Assembly (NCBI RefSeq): GCF_020524625.1
Contig: NZ_JAIVLL010000003.1
Coordinates: 124,001 to 188,000, forward strand
Direction of reading: 5' to 3'
DNA length: 64,000 bases
Origin: Brevundimonas poindexterae
Lineage (GTDB): Bacteria; Pseudomonadota; Alphaproteobacteria; Caulobacterales; Caulobacteraceae
In this document: in pieces, positions 56,713 to 64,000 of the stretch
How the letters are laid out: every line of letters starts with the position of its first letter
Position numbering within the stretch: the stretch's first letter is position 1
The notes under the pieces: model-generated
What the model was told of the DNA's origin: nothing
Database searches by the model: none
Seen by the model: only the letters and a program-made list of their open reading frames with translations
Made by a program: the position numbers and the translations under genes

Positions 56713-57780
56713 TCAGTCGCGCGGCCGGCGGCGGCCTCGTCTGCGGCGACGGCGGCTCGAGCGCATACGCTCCAGCAGCAGACCCTCGCGCAGACCCCGG
56801 TCGGCGACCCGTACACGGGCGCAGGGCCAGGACCGCTGGACGGCTTCGAGGATGGCCGCCCCCGCCATGACCAGATCCGCGCGATCCGGACCGATACAGG
56901 CGTTCTTCGCCCGTCCGTCGGGGCCGAGGTCGAGAAGCAGGCGGGCCGCATCCTCGCAGTCGGTGCGGGACATCCAGAGGCCGTCGACCCGGTCACGCTG
57001 GTAGCGCGGCAGCTTCAGGTGGATACCGGCCAGACTGGTGATGGCGCCGGAGGTGCCGACCAGATGGGCATGGCCTTCGTCGAACAGCGCCTTGACCTCG
57101 CCATTGACCGGGGCGGACTGGATGGCGGTCGCCATGGCGCCGATCATGGCCTCGTACCATGAGGCGGGGTCATCCAGGGATTCCGGGTGTCCTTCCGCCA
57201 GCGTCACGACCCCGACGGGCGCCGACATCCAGCCGACGGTCTCGAAGCCGCGGTCCTTGCGCACCAGCCAGGACAGCTCTGTCGATCCACCGCCCACATC
57301 CACCACCAGCACCGCCCGGGCGCGCTGATCCAGAAGGTTGCGGCAGCCCTCCACCGACAGGCGGGCCTCCTCGTCCGGAGTGATGATGCGCAGCTTCAGA
57401 CCCGTGCCGCGCCGGACCCGCTCGATGAATTCCTCGCCGTTTTCGGCCGCCCGGCAGGCCTGGGTGGCGACGGCGGCGATCCGTTCGGAGGGGAGGTTCT
57501 TCTTGGCGACCCGCTCGGCGCAGATGGCGAGCGCATCATAGGCCCGGTCCATCGCATCGTCGGTCAATCGGCCGGTGCGGCTGACTCCCTCGCCGAGACG
57601 CACGATCCGGCTGAACGAATCGACGACCCGAAAGCCGTCGCGCGCAGGTCGCGCGATCAGCAGGCGACAATTGTTGGTCCCCAGATCCAGGGCGCCGTAC
57701 AGCAACGACCCGGATGGCGCCTCGCCAAGGCTGGGGGACCGGGCGTCGCGCCCCGCAGGCGCGCCGTCGATCTCCGGCAT
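56713..57780 (-). CDS. Ppx/GppA family phosphatase
   Basis: A 355-residue actin-like ASKHA phosphatase, hydrolysing inorganic polyphosphate or guanosine pentaphosphate. The phosphate loops are ALDLGTNNCRLL near residue 30 and VDVGGGSTEL near residue 163. The C-terminus is arginine-rich (RSSRRRRRRGRRR), which may bind nucleic acid or polyphosphate. ATG 57780 is chosen because TAGTCT just upstream of a GTG at 57825 could be a -10 element placing that GTG before the transcript start; neither start has a ribosome site. It is shorter than long GppA proteins and lacks their C-terminal HD domain. Confidence 0.86.
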   Translation of the reverse strand: MPEIDGAPAGRDARSPSLGEAPSGSLLYGALDLGTNNCRLLIARPARDGFRVVDSFSRIVRLGEGVSRTGRLTDDAMDRAYDALAICAERVAKKNLPSERIAAVATQACRAAENGEEFIERVRRGTGLKLRIITPDEEARLSVEGCRNLLDQRARAVLVVDVGGGSTELSWLVRKDRGFETVGWMSAPVGVVTLAEGHPESLDDPASWYEAMIGAMATAIQSAPVNGEVKALFDEGHAHLVGTSGAITSLAGIHLKLPRYQRDRVDGLWMSRTDCEDAARLLLDLGPDGRAKNACIGPDRADLVMAGAAILEAVQRSWPCARVRVADRGLREGLLLERMRSSRRRRRRGRRRPRD

Positions 57781-57923
57781 GGCCGAACTTTCTGTTTGGG
57801 AGCCCGTCTGGCCCCCGTCGCGCACAGACTAGTCCGATGAGATCGTCCGCGCCAAGCCAGTCTGTCGCGAAAATGAACAGATCGGTCGGAGAGGGCTCAG
57901 GGGCGGTCCGCTAGGGTCGGCCC

Positions 57924-58238
57924 ATGACCAAGACAAAGGCTGCCAAATTCGGGCTGGGCCAGAGCGTGCGCCAGCTGGACGATGCATTCAGTGGAATCAT
58001 TCTGGATGTCGATGCCCGCTATGACGGGCCCGACGGGGACATGGGCGCCATCCCGACCGACCAGCCCTTTTACAAGGTTCTGGTGCTGGAGGAGGAGTCG
58101 GGCGTGCTGGTCTATGCCGCCGAACAGAGCCTTGAGGCCGACCGCATGCCGGGCAGTGCAGCGCTTCCGCACCTGAAGCGTTGGTTCCGCCATGACGATC
58201 AGGGGCGCCTGCAGCCGCGATTTGTCCACCTGCACTGA
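57924..58238 (+). CDS. hspQ: Heat shock protein HspQ
   Basis: A 104-residue HspQ/YccV-type protein, known in enterobacteria to act as a specificity factor for Lon protease. The family core is FGLGQSVRQLDDAFSGIILD with a later DQPFYKVLVLEEESGVLVYA. The ATG has no ribosome site; TAGGGT at 57912-57917 could give a leaderless transcript. It stands alone between the Ppx/GppA gene (divergent) and phhA. Confidence 0.9.
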   Translation: MTKTKAAKFGLGQSVRQLDDAFSGIILDVDARYDGPDGDMGAIPTDQPFYKVLVLEEESGVLVYAAEQSLEADRMPGSAALPHLKRWFRHDDQGRLQPRFVHLH

Positions 58239-58324
58239 GGCGGCGCGAGCGGCGGGTGTATGGCCCTTGATCCTGCGAACGCCTAGGGTGGGCGCAGCCG
58301 AACAACCCGCAAGAAGAGGGCCTC

Positions 58325-59200
58325 ATGTCCGATTTCGAGCACGTCTTTGAAGCCCCGCCCGAAGGGGCGGCCGAGGACTGGACCATTCCGCAGGACTGGT
58401 CCGCCTACACCCGGGTCGAACACGATACCTGGAATACGCTGTACGCCCGCCAGATGAAGATCCTGCCCGGCCGGGCCAGCGAGGTCTTCCTCAAGGGACT
58501 GGAGGCGCTGGACCTCAACACCGGGGGCATCCCCGACTTCGAGGTCATGAACCCCAAGCTGCAGGCCCTGACCGGCTGGACCGTCGTGTGTGTGCCGGGC
58601 CTAGTGCCGGATGAGGTGTTTTTCGACCATCTGGCCAACCGGCGCTTCCCGTCCGGCCAGTTCATCCGCAAGCCCGATCAGCTGGACTATCTGCAGGAGC
58701 CGGACATCTTCCACGATGTGTTCGGCCACGTGCCCATGCTGACCGACCCGGATTTCGCCGCCTATATGGAAGCCTATGGCAAGGGCGGGCAGCGGGCCGC
58801 ACGGCGCGGCATGCTGGCCAATCTGGCGCGGCTGTACTGGTACACGGTCGAGTTCGGCCTGATGAAGGAGGCCGACGGCCTGCGGATCTATGGCGCCGGC
58901 ATTGTGTCGTCGGCCACAGAGAGCGTGTTCGCCGTCGAGGATCCGTCGCCCAACCGGATCGGCTTCGACCTCGAACGGGTGATGCGGACCCTGTACCGGA
59001 TCGACGATTTCCAGCAGGTCTACTTCGTGATCGACAGTCTCGAGGGGCTGAAGGACGAGACCCTGCGCGACTTCGGACCGATCTACGATCGCCTGGAGGG
59101 CAAGGACGACATCGCCATCGACGCGATCCTGCCGTCCGACACCGTCTTCACCCGCGGCACCCAGGCCTATGCGACCAAGGGCGGGCGCTTCGCCGCCTAG
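58325..59200 (+). CDS. phhA: Phenylalanine 4-monooxygenase
   Basis: A 291-residue tetrahydrobiopterin-dependent phenylalanine hydroxylase making tyrosine. Iron ligands are His130 and His135 in DIFHDVFGHVP and Glu176 in YTVEFGLM, matching the 2-His-1-carboxylate triad of bacterial PAH. The ribosome site AAGAAGAGGG precedes the ATG. A TAGGGTGGGCGCA element lies about 30 bp upstream. Its stop codon overlaps that of the convergent astB gene by 4 bp. No pterin carbinolamine dehydratase gene is adjacent. Confidence 0.95.
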   Translation: MSDFEHVFEAPPEGAAEDWTIPQDWSAYTRVEHDTWNTLYARQMKILPGRASEVFLKGLEALDLNTGGIPDFEVMNPKLQALTGWTVVCVPGLVPDEVFFDHLANRRFPSGQFIRKPDQLDYLQEPDIFHDVFGHVPMLTDPDFAAYMEAYGKGGQRAARRGMLANLARLYWYTVEFGLMKEADGLRIYGAGIVSSATESVFAVEDPSPNRIGFDLERVMRTLYRIDDFQQVYFVIDSLEGLKDETLRDFGPIYDRLEGKDDIAIDAILPSDTVFTRGTQAYATKGGRFAA

Positions 59201-60534
59201 GTGCGCTGGAACGGGTAGAAGTCGCTGCCCAGGCCCAGGAGCACGGTGAGCGCATCGAGGGCGGTCCGGCTCTCGACCAGCAGGTCGGGATCGGACAGGT
59301 CGCGTGGCGTCAGCTCGTCCCTGTAGTGGCGACCGGCCCACTCATTGAGCTTCGCATGCAGCGCGGGGGTGAACCGCATGGCGTCGCTGGTGGCGGCCAG
59401 TTCCGCCTCGTTCAGCACCACCCGGAGGCGCAGGCAGGCGGGACCCCCGCCGTTCCGCATCGACTGGCGCACGTCCACATAGCGGACCTGACCAATGGGG
59501 CCGTTCGAGCCTGCGATCCGTTCGGCGACGGCCCGACTGCGCGGATTCTCCTCGGTCTCGGTCGGGCAGATCAGGGTCAGGCGATCCTCACCGGGGATCC
59601 GGATCAGCATGGAGTTGAACAGATAGCTGCTGATCGCATCCGCCAGGGGCAGGTCGGTCGCGGAGACTTCGACGAACCTGGGCTCGAAACCGTCGGCCGC
59701 GCGTCGGATCGCCTCCAGAGTGGCGGCCGCGTCCTCAAACGCCAGCTCGTGGAAGAACAGGGTGTCCAGGGCGCCCACGCAGACCACATCGTTGTGGAAG
59801 GTGCCTCCGGCAATCGCGGCCTTGCCCTGGCGGGCCAGCACAACGCCTGAGGCGCCGTGCCGACGGGCGAGCGCCTCTGACGCCTCGCGCGTCTGGCGTG
59901 CCGGGTAGGGGCCGTCCCAGCCCTCCCAGGCTTCGCGTCCCCAGACCAGCAGGTTGACGCCGGCCGATCCATGGTCGGCGCACAGGCGGACGTGATTGGC
60001 CGCGCCTTCATCCGCCAGATGACCCACCGACGGCAGGGCGTTGTGGACCGCGAAGCGCGCCGGGTCGGGGAAGAGGGCGTCGAGGGCCCGCTTCGTCTGG
60101 GCGTGCTCCAGCGAGCGATGCAGATTGGTGACCAGATTGGCGGGCGTGAAATGAACGCGCCCATCCGCGCTGTCGGCCGAGGGGGTCACGGTCGCGGCGT
60201 TGGCGGCCCACATCGGCGAGGCCGAACAGGCCGCGGCGGCGAGGGAGGGCGCCTGTTTCCAGGCGGTCTCCAGCACCTGGCTATCCGATCCCGCAAAGCC
60301 GAGGCTTTTAAGGAAGCCGATGTCCGGGCGTTCGTGAGGAGGCAGGACAAATTGCGGCAGGCCGAGGTCCGCCAGCAGCTTCATCTTTTCCAGCCCCTGA
60401 AGGACAGCGGCCCGGGGATTGGAGGCCTCACCCTTGTTCAGACTGGAGGCCAGATTACCCGGCGACAGTCCCGCATAGGAGTGCGTCGGCCCGATCAGTC
60501 CGTCGGCATTGGCTTCGACAGCAGATGAGTTCAC
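59197..60534 (-). CDS. astB: N-succinylarginine dihydrolase
   Basis: A 445-residue AstB of the arginine succinyltransferase pathway, splitting succinylarginine into succinylornithine, CO2 and ammonia. The conserved N-terminus EANADGLIGPTHSYAGLSPG and the YVDVRQSMRNGGGPACLRLR segment with the catalytic cysteine are visible. Its start overlaps the 3' end of astD by 4 bp, so genes here run from the M20 hydrolase through astA and astD to astB as one operon. Confidence 0.95.
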   Translation of the reverse strand: MNSSAVEANADGLIGPTHSYAGLSPGNLASSLNKGEASNPRAAVLQGLEKMKLLADLGLPQFVLPPHERPDIGFLKSLGFAGSDSQVLETAWKQAPSLAAAACSASPMWAANAATVTPSADSADGRVHFTPANLVTNLHRSLEHAQTKRALDALFPDPARFAVHNALPSVGHLADEGAANHVRLCADHGSAGVNLLVWGREAWEGWDGPYPARQTREASEALARRHGASGVVLARQGKAAIAGGTFHNDVVCVGALDTLFFHELAFEDAAATLEAIRRAADGFEPRFVEVSATDLPLADAISSYLFNSMLIRIPGEDRLTLICPTETEENPRSRAVAERIAGSNGPIGQVRYVDVRQSMRNGGGPACLRLRVVLNEAELAATSDAMRFTPALHAKLNEWAGRHYRDELTPRDLSDPDLLVESRTALDALTVLLGLGSDFYPFQRT

Positions 60535-61970
60535 GCCTTCAGGCCCTTGATCTCGCTCTCGATATTCTTGACGCCGTCGGCCTCGAAACTGGCCACCGGA
60601 TAGGCGCAGTAGTCGGCCGCATAATAGGCGCTGGGCCGGTGGTTGCCGCTGGCGCCCAGACCGCCGAACGGCATGTCACCGGCGGCGCCGGTGGTCGGCC
60701 GGTTGAAGTTCACGACGCCCGCCCGGATGCGATGGATGAAGTGGTTCCAGTTGGCAGGATTGTCCGAGACAAGCCCGGCCGACAGGCCATAGCGGGTCTC
60801 ATTGGCCATCTCTATCGCGTCATCGAAGGTCGCCACGCGGGTCACCTGCAGGAAGGGCGCGAAAATCTCCTCATCCGGTACGTCGACGCCGGTGATGTCG
60901 ATCAGCGCTGGCTTCACGAAGGCGCCGGACAGGCCGTCGATCGGTCCGCTGTCCCGGATCACCCTTGCGCCCATATCGATCCGGGCACGCAGGGCCTCGC
61001 GGGCCTGGCTGGCGGCATGGGCCGAGATGAGGGGGCCGCCGAACGGCTCGGGGCTGCTGTTCCAGGGCGCATAGATCAGCCGGTCCATGAAGGCGACCAC
61101 GGCCTCGATCACCGCATTGCCGCGCGGACCTTCCTCAATGATCAGGCGCCCGGCGCAGGAGCATCGCTGGCCGGTGGTGACAAAGGCGCTCATGGCCACA
61201 ATGCCGGCAACAGCCTCGGCATCGGCCGCGTCCCAGACGACCAGCGGATTGTTGCCGCCCAGTTCCAGAGCCAGGATCACATGCGGATTGTCGGCGAACA
61301 GCTTTTTGAAATGGGCCCCGGCCGCACCCGAGCCGGTGAACATCAGGGCGTCGATGTCGCGCTCCAGCAGTGCGGCGCCGGTCTGGGCGCCGCCCTGAAC
61401 CAGATTGACCACGCCTTCGGGCAGGTCCGCCGCCTTGAAGCACTCGACCATTTCCTGACCGATCAGGGGAGTGTGCTCGGAGGGCTTGAAGACCACGGTG
61501 TCGCCGGCCAGCAGGGCCGGGATGATGTGACCGTTTGGAAGGTGGCCGGGGAAGTTGAACGGCCCCAGCACCGCCGCCACTCCGTGCGGACGGTGGCGCA
61601 GGGTGGCGCGGCCGAAGCCGGTCTCCTTGCTGCGCTCGCCGGTGCGCTCCTCATAGGCGCGGATCGAGATGTCGACCTTGCCCTGCATGGCCCCCAGTTC
61701 GGCACGGGTTTCCCAGAGTGCCTTGCCGGTCTCCATGGAGATGATCTGCGCCAGTTCGTCGGCGCGTGACGCCAGTACGGCCTGATAGCGCTTTGCGGCA
61801 TCGATGCGCGCCTGCCGGGGCCGGGCGGCCCAGTCAGGGAAGGCCTCGCGGGCGCGGGTGACGGCCTCGGCGACATCCCGTTGGCTGGAGGACGGGCCGC
61901 CCCAGACCTCTTCGCCCGTGGTGGGGTCGATCGAGGCAAAGCGGGGGCCGGAAAGCGGGGCTGCAGTCAT
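60531..61970 (-). CDS. astD: Succinylglutamate-semialdehyde dehydrogenase
   Basis: A 479-residue aldehyde dehydrogenase oxidising N-succinylglutamate semialdehyde. The catalytic glutamate lies in LALELGGNNPLVV and the catalytic cysteine in TTGQRCSCAGR. The PFNFPGHLPNGHIIPALLAG segment is the cofactor-binding region. Overlaps of 4 bp with both astA and astB confirm a tight operon. The aminotransferase gene astC is not in the window. Confidence 0.94.
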   Translation of the reverse strand: MTAAPLSGPRFASIDPTTGEEVWGGPSSSQRDVAEAVTRAREAFPDWAARPRQARIDAAKRYQAVLASRADELAQIISMETGKALWETRAELGAMQGKVDISIRAYEERTGERSKETGFGRATLRHRPHGVAAVLGPFNFPGHLPNGHIIPALLAGDTVVFKPSEHTPLIGQEMVECFKAADLPEGVVNLVQGGAQTGAALLERDIDALMFTGSGAAGAHFKKLFADNPHVILALELGGNNPLVVWDAADAEAVAGIVAMSAFVTTGQRCSCAGRLIIEEGPRGNAVIEAVVAFMDRLIYAPWNSSPEPFGGPLISAHAASQAREALRARIDMGARVIRDSGPIDGLSGAFVKPALIDITGVDVPDEEIFAPFLQVTRVATFDDAIEMANETRYGLSAGLVSDNPANWNHFIHRIRAGVVNFNRPTTGAAGDMPFGGLGASGNHRPSAYYAADYCAYPVASFEADGVKNIESEIKGLKA

Positions 61971-62974
61971 GATTTCACTCGTATGGTTTCGCCGTCGCGC
62001 ACCTTGAGGGCGGCGGCCGTCTCGCGATCGATATAGGCTTGGTCGCCGTCGATCGCCGCCTTCTGACGCACCGCCCGGAAGCCCGAGACGCTGGTGGTCG
62101 AGATCAGGGCGGGAAGCTCGGCGTCGGGCTGGTCGACAATGCGGACGGTCAGAACCCGCGCGTCACGCACGGTGCGGATGTCGTCGCGTCGGCAGGTGAC
62201 GGTCGGGCCTGCGTCGAAAATGTCGATAAGGCCGTTGGGCCGGAAGCCCTCGGATTCCAGCAGGGCCATGGCGGGGATGCCCTGGGGATGGACCTTGCCG
62301 ATCACCGCCCGGGCCGGTTCGGGCAAAAGCTCGACATAGACCGGATGCCGGGGCGCCAGATCGAGGATGAACTGCTTGTCGGTCGAGCCGGTCATCCGGT
62401 CGGCTTCCTCGAAATCCATCGGGAAGAATTTGTGCGCCACATGATCCCAGAAGGGGCAGGCCCCATCTGGAGTAAACACGCCGCGCAGTTCGGCCAGCAC
62501 GGTATCGGCGAACAGGTCCGGCTCGGCCCCGATCAGCATGTAGCGCGACTGGCTGAGCAGGCGTCCGGCACCGCCCTTGCGACGGTCGGCCTTCAGGAAA
62601 AGCGAGCCGACCTCGGACCAGCCCGTGCATTCATTCACCAGCACCAGCGTCTTCTGGTCCAGCCGGATTCCAAGGGAGGGCGAGGACTGGGTGTTGTTCA
62701 CCACCCGGAAGCTGAAGAAGGGCCGGTTGAGGCCCACGGCCGCCTTGACTGATCCCACGCCGTCCACATCGCCCGTGTCGCTCTCCTCGAGCATCAGGGT
62801 GTACCAGCGCTCCTGGGGCTCATTCCGGCCGCCGAAGCTGTCGCGGCTGAGGTCCAGCCGCTCGCTGAGCTGATCAGGGTCTTCCGGCAGGCTGGTGAAA
62901 CCGGGGCCGGACAAAATGGCCAGCTCCAGCAGGGAATCCAGATCGCCGGGACCGGCGGGGCGAACAACCAGCAT
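61967..62974 (-). CDS. astA: Arginine N-succinyltransferase
   Basis: A 335-residue AstA, the first enzyme of the pathway, succinylating arginine from succinyl-CoA. The GNAT-like N-terminus LVVRPAGPGDLDSLLELAIL and the family segment LFLKADRRKGGAGRLLSQSR support the call, with HVAHKFFPMDFEEADRMTG further on. The ATG at 62974 has AGGTAGG upstream; a longer reading from 63046 would overlap the previous gene. It starts 5 bp after the M20 hydrolase stop. Only one AstA subunit type is present, unlike the paired AruF/AruG of pseudomonads. Confidence 0.93.
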   Translation of the reverse strand: MLVVRPAGPGDLDSLLELAILSGPGFTSLPEDPDQLSERLDLSRDSFGGRNEPQERWYTLMLEESDTGDVDGVGSVKAAVGLNRPFFSFRVVNNTQSSPSLGIRLDQKTLVLVNECTGWSEVGSLFLKADRRKGGAGRLLSQSRYMLIGAEPDLFADTVLAELRGVFTPDGACPFWDHVAHKFFPMDFEEADRMTGSTDKQFILDLAPRHPVYVELLPEPARAVIGKVHPQGIPAMALLESEGFRPNGLIDIFDAGPTVTCRRDDIRTVRDARVLTVRIVDQPDAELPALISTTSVSGFRAVRQKAAIDGDQAYIDRETAAALKVRDGETIRVKS

Positions 62975-62979
62975 GAAAC

Positions 62980-64000
62980 CTACCTGGACTGAAGACGGAG
63001 CTGTTTGAGGTGCGGGGCGTCGATTTCGCCCGAGGCGACCTTGCACAGGATAAGGGCGGACAGCTGGGCGCGCTCGACGAAGCTGTCGGGCCAGGCGAAC
63101 TCCTGATCCGAATGGATCGCGCCGCCGATGACGCCCAGGGTATCGATATTGGGCAGGCCCGCGGCATGCAGATTATTGCCTTCGCAGACCCCGCCCGAGG
63201 ACTGCCAGCGCATGGTCTGGTTCAGCAAGGCCCCGGTCTGGCGCACCGCCTCGAACAGGGCGGTCTGGGCAGCGTCCATCGGTTTGGGCGGGCGCGTGAA
63301 CCCCCCGTGCAGTTCAACGGTCGCGCCCTCGATCGGCGGGCGCGAAGCGAGGTCGCGGATGCGGCCCTCAATCCAGTCGGCATCCTCCGGGGCCGGTACC
63401 CGCACATTGAAGCGGACCACGGCCGTGTCGGCCACGACGTTCAGCGCGCCTCCGCCCGAGATCCTGGCCACATTGACGGTCACGCCCTCGCGCTGGCCGT
63501 TCAGGTCGTCGAGCGCGGTCGCCAGGCGAGCGGCGCCCGCCGTCGCGTTGACGCCTTCGTGGTAGGCGCGGCCGGCGTGGGCCGACTTGCCCCGCACCAC
63601 GATGTGGAAGTTTCCGCTGCCCTTCCGGGCGCCTGCCAGACTGCCGTCGGGCAGCGACGGTTCATACGTCAGGCCCAGATGCCCGCGGGCGCCCAGCTCG
63701 GCCAGCAGGGGGGCGGAGCCGGGGGACCCGATCTCCTCGTCCGGAGACAGCAGTACGGTCCAGCCGACCTTGTCCCTGTCGGGGTGGCGTTCGAATGCCT
63801 CGAGGGCGCCCAGCAGGACGGAGATGCCGCCCTTCATGTCGGCGATGCCGGGGCCGTTCAGAGCGCCGTCGGCCCGGGTGCCGACCGTCTGGAACGGACT
63901 GTCGGCGTCGAACACCGTGTCATAGTGGCCGGTCAGGACCACCTGTATCGGGGCGTCCGGTCGCTGGGTCAGCTTGAGCGCGGGGGCAAAGGTCAGCGGC
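62980..64000 (-). CDS. M20 family hydrolase of the ast operon (5' end beyond window)
   Basis: The C-terminal 340 codons of a zinc-dependent M20 amidohydrolase/peptidase; the start lies outside the window. Metal-ligand motifs are LTGHYDTVFD, IADMKGG, the catalytic pair SPDEEIGSPGS and the late GGAIHSDQEF. The dimerisation domain is in the middle (KGSGNFHIVVRGKSAHAGRA). It is the gene directly upstream of astA. AstE, the usual succinylglutamate desuccinylase, belongs to a different family and is not seen here, so this protein may fill that step; that is inference. Confidence 0.88.
   Translation of the reverse strand, partial: PLTFAPALKLTQRPDAPIQVVLTGHYDTVFDADSPFQTVGTRADGALNGPGIADMKGGISVLLGALEAFERHPDRDKVGWTVLLSPDEEIGSPGSAPLLAELGARGHLGLTYEPSLPDGSLAGARKGSGNFHIVVRGKSAHAGRAYHEGVNATAGAARLATALDDLNGQREGVTVNVARISGGGALNVVADTAVVRFNVRVPAPEDADWIEGRIRDLASRPPIEGATVELHGGFTRPPKPMDAAQTALFEAVRQTGALLNQTMRWQSSGGVCEGNNLHAAGLPNIDTLGVIGGAIHSDQEFAWPDSFVERAQLSALILCKVASGEIDAPHLKQLRLQSR

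Overview
This is a 64 kb stretch of a high-GC alphaproteobacterial chromosome, most likely from the Caulobacteraceae and closest in character to Brevundimonas or Caulobacter. The clues are an flbT-flaF-flagellin block with a TPR/glycosyltransferase gene beside it, a TacA-like sigma-54 activator, two TonB-dependent receptors, a TorF-type porin, S9 peptidases with signal peptides, and a GyrA with the acidic C-terminal insertion of this class. Coding density is high. No phage, insertion sequence, CRISPR array or plasmid function was seen. The only clearly non-genic stretch over 300 bp is 26993-27609, beside a tRNA-Ser gene.

Layout. 78-1553: a CFA-type methyltransferase and a DUF2177 membrane protein. 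1669-5809: two periplasmic SGNH hydrolases, an MBOAT acyltransferase and a single-pass membrane protein, read as an envelope or polysaccharide O-acylation locus. 5894-10073: an S9 peptidase, a small lipoprotein whose start codon lies inside a perfect inverted repeat, and a DUF2855 protein. 10082-11792: tRNA-Lys, an Hpt protein, chorismate mutase and ferredoxin-NADP reductase. 11903-16005: a DPP IV-like peptidase overlapped by a secreted amidase with an atypical N-terminal segment. 16309-20973: the three-gene N-acetylglutaminylglutamine amide (NAGGN) osmoprotectant operon. 21067-26992: iron uptake (PepSY protein and siderophore receptor), divergent from a second TonB-dependent receptor. 27016-27699: terminator, RHS-like remnant, direct repeats and tRNA-Ser. 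27780-31753: a minus-strand run of a degenerate-Nudix NAD regulator, HD hydrolase, repeat lipoprotein, MoxR ATPase and two small acidic proteins.

31802-37752 is the motility and development block: FlbA-like protein, FlbT, FlaF, a flagellin with a sigma-54 promoter, ExoD-like protein and TacA-like regulator. 37881-41582 holds a DUF4153 protein and an M3 oligoendopeptidase. 41825-50064 is nitrogen assimilation: ammonium transporter, TorF porin, and glutamate synthase small then large subunit. 50080-58238 holds SodC, GyrA, a class IV aminotransferase, CoaD, two tandem cyclophilins, a Ppx/GppA phosphatase and HspQ. 58325-64000 is amino-acid catabolism: phenylalanine hydroxylase, then the arginine succinyltransferase genes astB, astD and astA with an M20 hydrolase that runs off the window.

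The genes are mainly housekeeping and envelope functions. The most unusual signals are regulatory or chimeric: the inverted repeat over the start of the 8443 lipoprotein gene, the foreign-looking amidase N-terminus, the overlap of the flaF terminator with the flagellin sigma-54 promoter, the remnants next to tRNA-Ser, and a TAGGGTGGGCGCA element shared by distant promoter regions.
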